Assembly: GCA_964630265.1 (NCBI GenBank)
Contig: CAZVRW010000113.1
Span: forward strand, 1 to 5,240
Direction of reading: 5' to 3'
Source of the DNA: CAZBWP01 sp964630265
GTDB lineage: Bacteria > Pseudomonadota > Alphaproteobacteria > Rhodospirillales > Defluviicoccaceae
Length of the DNA: 5,240 nt
The stretch's first letter is position 1. Every line of letters starts with the position of its first letter. Shown one piece after another: positions 1 to 5,179 of the stretch. The position numbers and the translations under genes were made by a program. The notes under the pieces were generated by a model. It did not search any database. It was not told the DNA's origin and saw only the letters and a program-made list of their open reading frames with translations.

Positions 1-257
1 TGCTGGTGGCGCATGGCACCCCCTGCCTCGGGCCGTTGACCCAGGCCGGCTGCGGCAGCCTCTGCCCCGGCGTGACGCGCGGCTGCTACGGCTGCTTCGG
101 GCCGATGGAGGCGGCCAACACCCCGGCGCTGGCCGCCCATCTGGCCGCGCTGGGCGTGGCCCGTCCGGCGATCCGCGATCTGTTCCGCAGCTACAACGCC
201 GCCGCCCGGCCGTTCCGCCAAGAGAGCGAACGGCAGGAGAGCGGGCAGCATGACTAG
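1..257 (+). CDS. [NiFe]-hydrogenase small (delta) subunit, C-terminal part (5' truncated)
   Basis: The reading frame is open at the left edge and ends at TAG 255-257, so only about the last 84 residues are present. The visible part has the cysteine pattern of the FeS-carrying C-terminal half of cytoplasmic [NiFe]-hydrogenase small subunits: PCLGPLTQAGCGSLCP followed by GCYGCFGP. These five cysteines would ligate part of the medial/distal cluster relay that passes electrons between the Ni-Fe site and the diaphorase-type subunits. The CLGP...AGCG..CP...GCYGCFGP arrangement is typical of group 3 soluble enzymes, and no membrane anchor follows. After the cluster region comes an alpha-helical tail and a polar end (RQESERQESGQHD) with a small internal repeat. 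The large-subunit gene begins six bases after the stop, as expected for a delta-alpha gene pair. The proximal-cluster region and the start lie outside the window. The related Pyrococcus gene is called hydD; no symbol is assigned here because only the tail is seen. Confidence 0.9.
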   Translation, partial: LVAHGTPCLGPLTQAGCGSLCPGVTRGCYGCFGPMEAANTPALAAHLAALGVARPAIRDLFRSYNAAARPFRQESERQESGQHD

Positions 258-267
258 CCAGCGATGA
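235..267 (+). promoter_or_regulatory. Possible translation-coupling site: SD plus five-codon mini-ORF overlapping the large-subunit start
   Basis: The only good Shine-Dalgarno-like sequence before the large subunit is AGGAGAG at 235-241. It lies about 24 bases before the ATG at 264, too far for direct initiation. It is 8-10 bases before another ATG at 250, which opens a five-codon frame (Met-Thr-Ser-Gln-Arg) ending at TGA 265-267. That TGA overlaps the large-subunit ATG at 264 as ATGA. Ribosomes ending either the small subunit (TAG 255-257) or the mini-ORF could re-initiate at 264. The arrangement is visible in the sequence; its use is inference. Confidence 0.3.
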
Positions 268-1571
268 ACCGGACGAACCGACCACGCGCCCGCCGCATCC
301 GGGTCGAAGCGCTGCCGCGGGTCGAGGGCGAGGGCGCGCTCTACGTCCGCATCCGCGAGGACCGCGTCGAGCGGGTGGAGTTGCACATCTACGAGCCGCC
401 GCGCTTCATCGAGGCGCTGCTGCGCGGTCGCATGTTCACCGACGCGCCGGACATCACCGCGCGCATCTGCGGCATCTGCCCGATCGCCTACATCATGAGC
501 GCCAGCCAGGCGATGGAGCAGGCGCTGGGGATCACGGTGACCGGGCCGCTGCGCGACCTGCGCCGCCTCGCCTATTGCGGCGAATGGATCGAGAGCCACG
601 TGCTGCACGCGGCGATGCTGCACGCCCCCGATTTCCTCGGCGTCGACGACGCCTTCGCCATCGCCAAGAGCCACCCCGGCGTGGTCGAGACGGCACTGGC
701 GTTGAAGAAGCTCGGCAACGCGCTGATCGAGGTGACCGGCGGCCGCGCCGTGCATCCGGTCAACTTCCGCGTCGGCGGCTTCTATCGCGCCCCCCGCAGG
801 GACGCGGTGCGGGGGCTGATCGAGCGGCTGGAGTGGGGCGTCGAGGCGGCGATCGGTCTCACCCGCACCTTCGCCACCTTCGACTTTCCGGACTTCGCCA
901 CCGACGACCACTTCGTCTCGCTCCGCCATCCGGACGAGTACGCGATCCATGAGGGCCGCATCGTCGGCAGCCGCGGCCTCGACATCGCCGTCCACCAGTT
1001 CCGCGACCACGTTGCCGAGGAGCACGTCGCCCGCTCCAACGCGTTGCACGGGGTGATGCGTTCCGGCGAGCTCTACCAGGTCGGCCCGCTCGCCCGGTAC
1101 AACAACAACTTCCCTCAGCTCTCCGATCTCGCCAAACGCACCGCCCGCGAGGCGGGGCTCGGCGCGGTATGCACCAACCCGTTCCAGAGCCTGCTCGTCC
1201 GCATGGTCGAGGTGGTCTACGCCTGCGAGGAGGCGCTGCGCCTCGCCCGCGCCTACGAGGAGCCTGACCGGTCTTGCGTTGCCGTCACGGTGGGGGCGGG
1301 GGAGGGGCACGGCTGTACCGAGGCGCCGCGCGGCATCTGCTACCACTGGTATGCGCTCGACGGGGACGGCCGCATCGAGGGCGCCGACATCATCCCGCCC
1401 ACCAGCCAAAACCAGCCGCAGATCGAGGCGGACCTGCGCGGCATCGTCCAGGCCAACTTGGCGCTGGACGACGACGCGCTGCGCCGGCGCTGCGAGCAGA
1501 CCATCCGCAACTACGATCCCTGCATCTCCTGCGCCACCCATTTCCTCGACCTCCGCCTCGACCGCGGCTGA
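264..1571 (+). CDS. [NiFe]-hydrogenase large (alpha) subunit, group 3b-like
   Basis: This is the catalytic subunit (435 aa) of a cytoplasmic hydrogenase that interconverts H2 with protons and electrons; group 3b enzymes couple this to NAD(P)(H) through partner subunits. Near the N-terminus is R-V-E-G (residues 19-22), the conserved glutamate region. The first Ni-Fe ligand pair is C69/C72 in ARICGICP. The conserved APRG arginine is R356 in TEAPRG, followed by PPTSQNQ (378-384). The second ligand pair is C420/C423 in DPCISCATH. A nine-residue tail (FLDLRLDRG) follows H426 and is presumably removed by a maturation endopeptidase after Ni insertion, by analogy with the family. The usual histidine after the first CxxC is Tyr76 here, which I recall as normal for bacterial group 3b proteins. 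There is no signal sequence. The ATG at 264 is the first possible start after the in-frame TAG at 255, and it lacks a close Shine-Dalgarno. Related names are hydA or hyhL in Pyrococcus. The gene appears to be last in its operon. Confidence 0.95.
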   Translation: MNRTNRPRARRIRVEALPRVEGEGALYVRIREDRVERVELHIYEPPRFIEALLRGRMFTDAPDITARICGICPIAYIMSASQAMEQALGITVTGPLRDLRRLAYCGEWIESHVLHAAMLHAPDFLGVDDAFAIAKSHPGVVETALALKKLGNALIEVTGGRAVHPVNFRVGGFYRAPRRDAVRGLIERLEWGVEAAIGLTRTFATFDFPDFATDDHFVSLRHPDEYAIHEGRIVGSRGLDIAVHQFRDHVAEEHVARSNALHGVMRSGELYQVGPLARYNNNFPQLSDLAKRTAREAGLGAVCTNPFQSLLVRMVEVVYACEEALRLARAYEEPDRSCVAVTVGAGEGHGCTEAPRGICYHWYALDGDGRIEGADIIPPTSQNQPQIEADLRGIVQANLALDDDALRRRCEQTIRNYDPCISCATHFLDLRLDRG

Positions 1572-1698
1572 TCGGGCGTGTTGCCGGATTCTGGCGGCAG
1601 ACGGCACGATGTATGCCAAAAAAACCGGGGTGCGGACGCGAAAATCCTGGCTAACGCATTGAAAAAAATGAAAACTAACAGTGCGCGACGTGCGGAAT

Positions 1699-1738
1699 GT
1701 AGGAAAATGTAGCCTTTTGTAGGATTATGTAGGTTTTT
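1699..1738 (+). repeat. Four direct repeats of TGTAG at exact 10-bp period
   Basis: TGTAG occurs at 1699, 1709, 1719 and 1729, giving four abutting decamers: TGTAGGAAAA, TGTAGCCTTT, TGTAGGATTA and TGTAGGTTTT. The five core bases are invariant, while the five spacer bases vary and are mostly A/T. The pattern does not continue on either side. One copy per helical turn puts all cores on the same DNA face. This is the layout of tandem half-sites for OmpR/PhoB-type response regulators (compare the CpxR box GTAAA-N5-GTAAA) or of MraZ boxes (TGGG-type cores every 10 bp), although the core sequence matches neither. The nearest downstream gene starts about 600 bp away. The repeat is certain; the regulatory role is inferred. 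Confidence 0.85.
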
Positions 1739-1749
1739 CCGGTGGTGCG

Positions 1750-1793
1750 GGCCGGTGCCGCCTTTACCGCCGAGGAGCGCGGCGCCACTGGCC
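1750..1793. repeat. Imperfect inverted repeat
   Basis: GGTGCCGC (1754-1761) pairs with GCGGCGCC (1779-1786), with one G-T wobble. GGCC at 1750-1753 can extend the stem with GGCC at 1790-1793 across a three-base bulge. The loop is 17 bases. In sequence this GC-rich it is only modestly significant alone. Confidence 0.4.
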
Positions 1794-1853
1794 GCCGCAT
1801 CCGAAGGCCCCAGATACCGTTCTCCTTCGCCGAAACAAGCCCGGGGTTGCGGC

Positions 1854-1892
1854 CTGCCCGTGCGCGGCGATTCAATCGCGGCACGCGGGCAG
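1854..1892. repeat. Long bulged hairpin
   Basis: The arm CTGCCCGTGC (1854-1863) pairs with GCACGCGGGCAG (1881-1892), giving ten base pairs with a two-base bulge. Inside it, GCGA (1867-1870) pairs with TCGC (1876-1879) around the loop TTCAA. No T-run follows on either strand, so it is not a typical intrinsic terminator. It could be an RNA stem-loop or a bidirectional structure. Confidence 0.6.
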
Positions 1893-2000
1893 ACAAGGCG
1901 GCAAGCGACCGCAGACCACGTGGCTCCGGTGTTCGCGGCGTGAACAACAGGCCTTGCCATGGTGCTGCGATTTCGACCATAGTCCGCGCCACGGGATCCG

Positions 2001-2035
2001 CGCCACTCGGGTGACCAGTCATCACCCGAGTGGCG
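2001..2035. repeat. Perfect inverted repeat, 14-bp arms and 7-base loop
   Basis: CGCCACTCGGGTGA (2001-2014) is followed, after CCAGTCA, by its exact reverse complement at 2022-2035. It is the strongest inverted repeat in the window and is not explained by any coding frame. No T-tract follows on either side, which argues against a rho-independent terminator. It may be an operator, an RNA stem, or an end or recombination site of a mobile element. Confidence 0.85.
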
Positions 2036-2064
2036 GTAGCGTGGCTCCAGGGGCAGGCTCCGCC

Positions 2065-2113
2065 CCGGCCTCTCCACCAAACCGCCCAGAGACATCGGGG
2101 GCGGCGAGGCCGG
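2065..2113. repeat. Nested two-stem inverted repeat
   Basis: CCGGCCTC (2065-2072) pairs with GAGGCCGG (2106-2113). Inside, CCGCCC (2082-2087) pairs with GGGCGG (2099-2104). A competing small hairpin pairs GGGGC (2050-2054) with GCCCC (2062-2066); it shares bases 2065-2066, so the two folds are mutually exclusive. The stems are almost entirely G/C, so chance cannot be excluded. Confidence 0.45.
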
Positions 2114-2120
2114 CAAAGGT

Positions 2121-2142
2121 TCGATGCTCGGGAGCGCATCGA
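2121..2142. repeat. Short perfect hairpin
   Basis: TCGATGC (2121-2127) pairs with GCATCGA (2136-2142) around an eight-base loop. A T-G wobble pair at 2120/2143 can be added outside. No T-run follows. Confidence 0.45.
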
Positions 2143-2169
2143 GAAGGCCTCCGCCCCTCGCCGACGGTG

Positions 2170-2192
2170 CGCGCAACGACCCGTGTTGCGTG
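2170..2192. repeat. Short hairpin with wobble pairs
   Basis: CGCAAC (2172-2177) pairs with GTTGCG (2185-2190). Further pairs outward (2171/2191 wobble, 2170/2192) and one wobble inward give about nine pairs with a five-base loop. It is modest on its own and is listed because it lies in the series of hairpins. Confidence 0.4.
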
Positions 2193-2216
2193 GCGGCCCG
2201 CTCCAGTGGCGTGAGC

Positions 2217-2276
2217 CGTCGCCAAGCCAACGAGCCCGCGAAAAGCCTCGCGGTCTCGAAAGTCCGGAAGGCGACG
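2217..2276. repeat. Compound two-tier hairpin upstream of the ABC transporter gene
   Basis: The outer stem pairs CGTCGCC (2217-2223) with GGCGACG (2270-2276). The inner stem pairs CGAGCCCGCG (2231-2240) with CGCGGTCTCG (2249-2258), nine of ten pairs, with one C-T mismatch and the loop AAAAGCCT. It ends 56 bases before the ABC transporter ATG. If the leader is transcribed, this would be a stable element in the 5' untranslated region. Confidence 0.55.
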
Positions 2277-2294
2277 ACATGGACATGAGCGACG

Positions 2295-2306
2295 GGACCG
2301 CGGTCC
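2295..2306. promoter_or_regulatory. 12-bp perfect palindrome before the ABC transporter gene
   Basis: GGACCGCGGTCC is fully self-complementary and lies 26 bases before the ATG at 2333. Its position would suit an operator for a dimeric regulator. Palindromes of this length are expected by chance at appreciable frequency in GC-rich DNA, so the call is weak. Confidence 0.2.
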
Positions 2307-2332
2307 AACGCCCCTTCCGAAACTGATGAGTC

Positions 2333-4111
2333 ATGCGCGCGATCGTCACCAAGGTCCGAGACATTCTGCCGCGAGCCCAGCGGCGACAGGCCGTCTGGTT
2401 GTTCGGCATGATGATCGTCATGGCGCTCCTGGAAACCGTCGGCGTGATCTCGGTGGTGCCGTTCATCATGGTGGTGGCGAATCCCGACGTGCTGCACGGC
2501 GAGGGCTGGCTGGCCCGCACCTATGCTGCCAGCGGACTCGGCAGCGAGACCCGATTTCTGTTTCTGCTGGGATTGGGGATGCTGGGCGTGCTGGTCATCG
2601 GTAATGGCTTCAAGGCGCTGACCACGTGGCGAATGCTGCGGTTCACGCATACGACGGGACACGTGCTCAGCGTCCGGCTGCTTCGCGCCTATCTGGCGCA
2701 AGGCTACGATTACTTCCTGTCCCGCCATACGGCGGAATTGGGAAAGAACGTCCTGAGTGAGGTAAATCAGGTGGTGACAGGCATCATCCAGCCCGGCATG
2801 ACGGTGGTGGCGAGAGCCGTCGTCGGGGCGTTCCTGGCCGGCCTTCTGGTGGTGGCTGACCCGGTGCTGGCACTGTCGGTGACGCTCGTTCTCGGCGGCG
2901 CCTATGGCCTGCTCTATGCGACCACCCGTCTTTACCTGCGGCGCATCGGCATTGCCCGCTTCCAGGCCAACCGCGAGCGGTTCCGAATCACGTCGGAAGG
3001 CTTCGGCGGCATCAAGGAGGTCAAGCTGCGCGGTCTGGAGGAGGCCTACACCGAGCGGTTCGCCCAGCAATCTCGCCGCTTCGCTCTGTTCCAGGCGGCT
3101 AACGCCACCTTGGCGCAGTTGCCCCGTTACGGTCTGGAGGTGATCGCGTTCGGCGGCATCCTGCTGATCGTCCTCTATCTGCTTGCCGTCCACGAGGAGG
3201 TGGGCAAGGCGTTGCCGCTGATCGCGCTGTACGCCTTTGCCGGCTATCGCATGCTGCCGGTCGTCCAGGAAATCTTCGCCGGTGTGGCCCGGGTGCGCTT
3301 CGCCCAGCCCGCCCTGGACTTGCTGCACACCGACATGATGGACAAGGGGGCTGCCGCTCCGGCGCCGCGACCCGCCGACCCACTGCCCTTCGTCGACGCG
3401 ATTCGCCTGCGCAATGTCGGCTACCGCTATCCCGCCGGCGATCGGCCGGTGGTGTCGGGGGTGACCCTGGACATCCCACGGGGCTTTCGCGTCGGCATCG
3501 TTGGACCGACCGGGTCGGGCAAGAGCACATTGGTGGATGTCGTCCTCGGCCTGCTGCAGCCGACCGAGGGGCGCGTGTTGATCGACGATCAACCCCTGGA
3601 GACCGCCGAGACGATCCGCCGTTGGCAGCGGGGCATCGGCTACGTGCCCCAGCACATCTTCCTCGCCGACGACACCGTTGCCGCGAACATCGCGTTCGGC
3701 CAACCGATGGACGCGGTGGACCCGGCGCAGGTCGAGCGCGCGGCGCGCATGGCGCAACTCCATGCGTTCATCGTCTCGGAGCTGCCCAAGGGCTACGATA
3801 CGCCGGTTGGGGAACGGGGCATCCGCCTGTCGGGGGGGCAGCGGCAGCGGCTGGGGCTGGCCCGCGCCCTGTACGCGCGGCCCGCAGTGCTGGTCCTCGA
3901 CGAGGCGACAAGCGCCCTGGACACCGATACGGAGTCGGCGGTGATGCACGCTTTCGATGGCTTGGACCGCGACTGCACGGTGATTATGATCGCCCACCGG
4001 CTGACCACGGTGCAGCGCTGCGACGTGCTGATTCGGCTCGAACAGGGGCGGATCGCCGCCACCGGCAGCTACGATGCGGTGGTCGGCGTCAAAGGCGTGT
4101 TCGCCGGATGA
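2333..4111 (+). CDS. ABC transporter, fused permease and ATPase (PglK-like flippase/exporter)
   Basis: This 592-residue protein is a half-transporter that would work as a homodimer in the inner membrane. Residues 1-320 form the transmembrane domain, with hydrophobic segments at about 22-48, 74-92, 155-176, 178-197, 268-286 and 291-310. Residues 350-592 form the ATPase domain. It is complete, with Walker A GPTGSGKST (391-399), Q-loop Q440, signature LSGGQ (499-503), Walker B VLVLDE (519-524) followed by ATSALD, and the switch histidine H555. The N-terminal ALLETVGVISVVPFIMVV segment resembles PglK-type transporters, which flip undecaprenyl-linked oligosaccharides. A lipid or protein exporter is also possible. 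PseB is encoded 66 bp downstream, which favours a surface-glycan or flagellin-glycosylation role. The ATG at 2333 is the first possible start after the in-frame TGA at 2327-2329, and there is no clear Shine-Dalgarno. A leader of up to about 760 bp with repeats precedes it. Confidence 0.93.
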   Translation: MRAIVTKVRDILPRAQRRQAVWLFGMMIVMALLETVGVISVVPFIMVVANPDVLHGEGWLARTYAASGLGSETRFLFLLGLGMLGVLVIGNGFKALTTWRMLRFTHTTGHVLSVRLLRAYLAQGYDYFLSRHTAELGKNVLSEVNQVVTGIIQPGMTVVARAVVGAFLAGLLVVADPVLALSVTLVLGGAYGLLYATTRLYLRRIGIARFQANRERFRITSEGFGGIKEVKLRGLEEAYTERFAQQSRRFALFQAANATLAQLPRYGLEVIAFGGILLIVLYLLAVHEEVGKALPLIALYAFAGYRMLPVVQEIFAGVARVRFAQPALDLLHTDMMDKGAAAPAPRPADPLPFVDAIRLRNVGYRYPAGDRPVVSGVTLDIPRGFRVGIVGPTGSGKSTLVDVVLGLLQPTEGRVLIDDQPLETAETIRRWQRGIGYVPQHIFLADDTVAANIAFGQPMDAVDPAQVERAARMAQLHAFIVSELPKGYDTPVGERGIRLSGGQRQRLGLARALYARPAVLVLDEATSALDTDTESAVMHAFDGLDRDCTVIMIAHRLTTVQRCDVLIRLEQGRIAATGSYDAVVGVKGVFAG

Positions 4112-4177
4112 CCCGAACGGGGCATGATCTCCGAGGCCGGTCAGTGACCGACGCGGCGGAAGGGTTGGGGGGATCGA

Positions 4178-5179
4178 ATGTTTGACGGTGCCAGCGTCCT
4201 GATCACCGGCGGTACGGGCTCGTTCGGTCATCAATGCGTGCGAGACGTTCTGGCCCATTTCCGGCCGGCGCGCGTGATCGTCTTCTCTCGGGATGAACTG
4301 AAGCAGTTCGAAATGCAGCGGGTGTTCGATGCGCCGTGCATGCGTTATTTTCTCGGCGACGTGCGTGACTTGGATCGCCTGCGTCAGGCAACGCGCGGCG
4401 TCGATTATGTCATCCACGCGGCGGCGTTGAAACAGGTGCCCGCCGCCGAATACAATCCCATGGAGGCGATCAAGACCAACATCCATGGCGCGGAGAACGT
4501 CATCCGCGCCGCGTTGGACAACGAGGTCGACAAGGTGATCGCGCTGTCCACCGACAAGGCCGCCAATCCGATCAATCTGTACGGTGCAACGAAACTCGCC
4601 TCCGACAAACTGTTCGTTGCGGCGAATAACGTCGCCGGCGGCCATCGCACCCGCTTCGCCGTCGTGCGCTATGGCAACGTCGTCGGTTCGCGCGGCTCCG
4701 TGGTTCCGTTCTTCCGCCACCTCTTGGCCAGCGGCACCGACCACCTGCCGGTCACCGACCGGCGGATGACCCGCTTTTGGATCAGCCTGCAAGAGGGCGT
4801 GGCGTTCGTCCTGAAATGCTTTCGCCGCATGCAGGGCGGGGAGATTTTCGTGCCGCGAATCCCCTCCGTCCGCATCCTCGACTTGGCGGAAGCGATGGCG
4901 CCGGGTCTGCGGGTCGACTACGTCGGCATCCGTCCCGGCGAGAAGCTGCACGAGGTCATGTGCCCGCGCGACGACTCCCACCTGACCCTAGCGTTCGACG
5001 ATCACTTCGTCATCCGCCCGACCATCCGCTTCCACGGCCGGACGATCGATTATGCTGCGAACGGCCTGGGCGAACGCGGCGACCCGGTGGCGGAAGGCTT
5101 CGAGTACGATTCCGGTTCCAACCCGCACTTTCTCAGCGTGCCCGAACTGCGGACGATGAACGGCACGCTCGGCCTGTGA
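4178..5179 (+). CDS. pseB: UDP-N-acetylglucosamine 4,6-dehydratase (inverting), PseB
   Basis: This 333-residue cytoplasmic enzyme of the extended short-chain dehydrogenase family removes water from UDP-GlcNAc and inverts C5. The product is UDP-2-acetamido-2,6-dideoxy-beta-L-arabino-hexos-4-ulose, the first intermediate of pseudaminic acid. The NADP-binding Rossmann motif is GGTGSFG (11-17), followed by SRDELKQFEMQ (37-47), HAAALKQVPAAEYNP (80-94) and STDKAANPINLYGATK (124-139). Catalytic residues are D126, K127, Y135 and K139; the D-to-Y spacing matches D132/K133/Y141 of the Helicobacter FlaA1/PseB enzyme. GNVVGSRGSV (166-175), RMTRFWI (196-202), IRPGEKLHE (251-259) and the ending GSNPHFLSVPELR (313-325) are also PseB-like, and the length is normal. 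It lacks the long membrane N-terminus of WbpM/CapD-type retaining dehydratases. GGGGGGA at 4167-4173 precedes the ATG. Pseudaminic acid commonly decorates flagellin, capsule or LPS. It is probably co-transcribed with the ABC gene. Confidence 0.9.
   Translation: MFDGASVLITGGTGSFGHQCVRDVLAHFRPARVIVFSRDELKQFEMQRVFDAPCMRYFLGDVRDLDRLRQATRGVDYVIHAAALKQVPAAEYNPMEAIKTNIHGAENVIRAALDNEVDKVIALSTDKAANPINLYGATKLASDKLFVAANNVAGGHRTRFAVVRYGNVVGSRGSVVPFFRHLLASGTDHLPVTDRRMTRFWISLQEGVAFVLKCFRRMQGGEIFVPRIPSVRILDLAEAMAPGLRVDYVGIRPGEKLHEVMCPRDDSHLTLAFDDHFVIRPTIRFHGRTIDYAANGLGERGDPVAEGFEYDSGSNPHFLSVPELRTMNGTLGL

Larger units (their letters stand above)
1572..2332. other. Gene-poor spacer with AT-rich patch, phased repeats and many inverted repeats
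   Basis: About 760 bp separate the hydrogenase genes from the glycan genes, and I support no protein-coding gene here. The frames that stay open (for example 1742-2014 and 2030-2326 on +) translate to Arg/Pro/Gln-rich sequence with weak third-position GC bias. The left part has two A7 tracts (1618-1624 and 1662-1668) and falls to about 39% G+C over 1661-1740. It ends in the 10-bp-phased TGTAG array. The rest is GC-rich and carries inverted repeats at 1750-1793, 1854-1892, 2001-2035, 2065-2113, 2121-2142, 2170-2192, 2217-2276 and 2295-2306. I see no clear intrinsic terminator after the hydrogenase gene and no convincing sigma-70 or sigma-54 promoter. No tRNA, CRISPR or transposase remnant is recognisable. 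The region could be a long regulated leader for the ABC gene, an unknown structured RNA, or remains of an inserted element. Confidence 0.75.

Noticed and set aside
1582..1606. Possible terminator hairpin after the hydrogenase gene (TGCCG with CGGCA)
   Set aside because: The stem is only five pairs with two alternative right arms (1595-1599 or 1602-1606). The following tract is A7, not T, on the + strand.
1618..1668. A7 tracts as T-tails of a minus-strand terminator
   Set aside because: No stable stem lies next to them in minus-strand orientation, and no minus-strand gene is present to terminate.
1659..1687. TTGAAA as a possible -35 promoter element
   Set aside because: The sequence 17 bp downstream is TGCGCG, with no acceptable -10 element, and no sigma-54 motif is present either.
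1784..1790. GCCACTG, a short motif also found in cobalamin riboswitches
   Set aside because: No B12 box or other conserved cobalamin riboswitch segment is found nearby, and a 7-base match is uninformative.
1742..2014. 90-codon + strand frame starting right after the TGTAG array
   Set aside because: There is no good ribosome-binding site and no recognisable motif. It is Arg/Ala-rich and ends inside the 14-bp inverted repeat. Open frames of this length are common by chance at this GC content.
1919..2048. Nine-base direct repeat CGTGGCTCC at 1919-1927 and 2040-2048
   Set aside because: It is short, GC-rich and has no further similarity around it, so chance is a sufficient explanation. It does not flank a recognisable insertion.
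2118..2129. GGTTCGATGCTC, similar to a tRNA T-arm
   Set aside because: No acceptor, D or anticodon arms can be built around it. The bases pair instead in the 2121-2142 hairpin.
2257..2272. GAAAGTCCGG, resembling the conserved GAGGAAAGTCCGG of RNase P RNA
   Set aside because: The match is partial. The other conserved RNase P RNA blocks and the required length downstream are missing, since a protein gene starts at 2333.
2030..2326. 98-codon + strand frame ending seven bases before the ABC transporter ATG
   Set aside because: The translation is Arg/Pro/Gln-rich with no domain or hydrophobic core, and its third-position GC is clearly lower than in the real genes. It also runs through several hairpins. 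A small unknown protein cannot be fully excluded.
1511..4981. Very long (1156-codon) open frame on the minus strand spanning three + strand features
   Set aside because: It lies antisense to well-supported hydrogenase, ABC transporter and PseB genes. Its translation is His/Arg/Asp/Gln-rich with no recognisable domain, which is typical of the antisense of high-GC genes.
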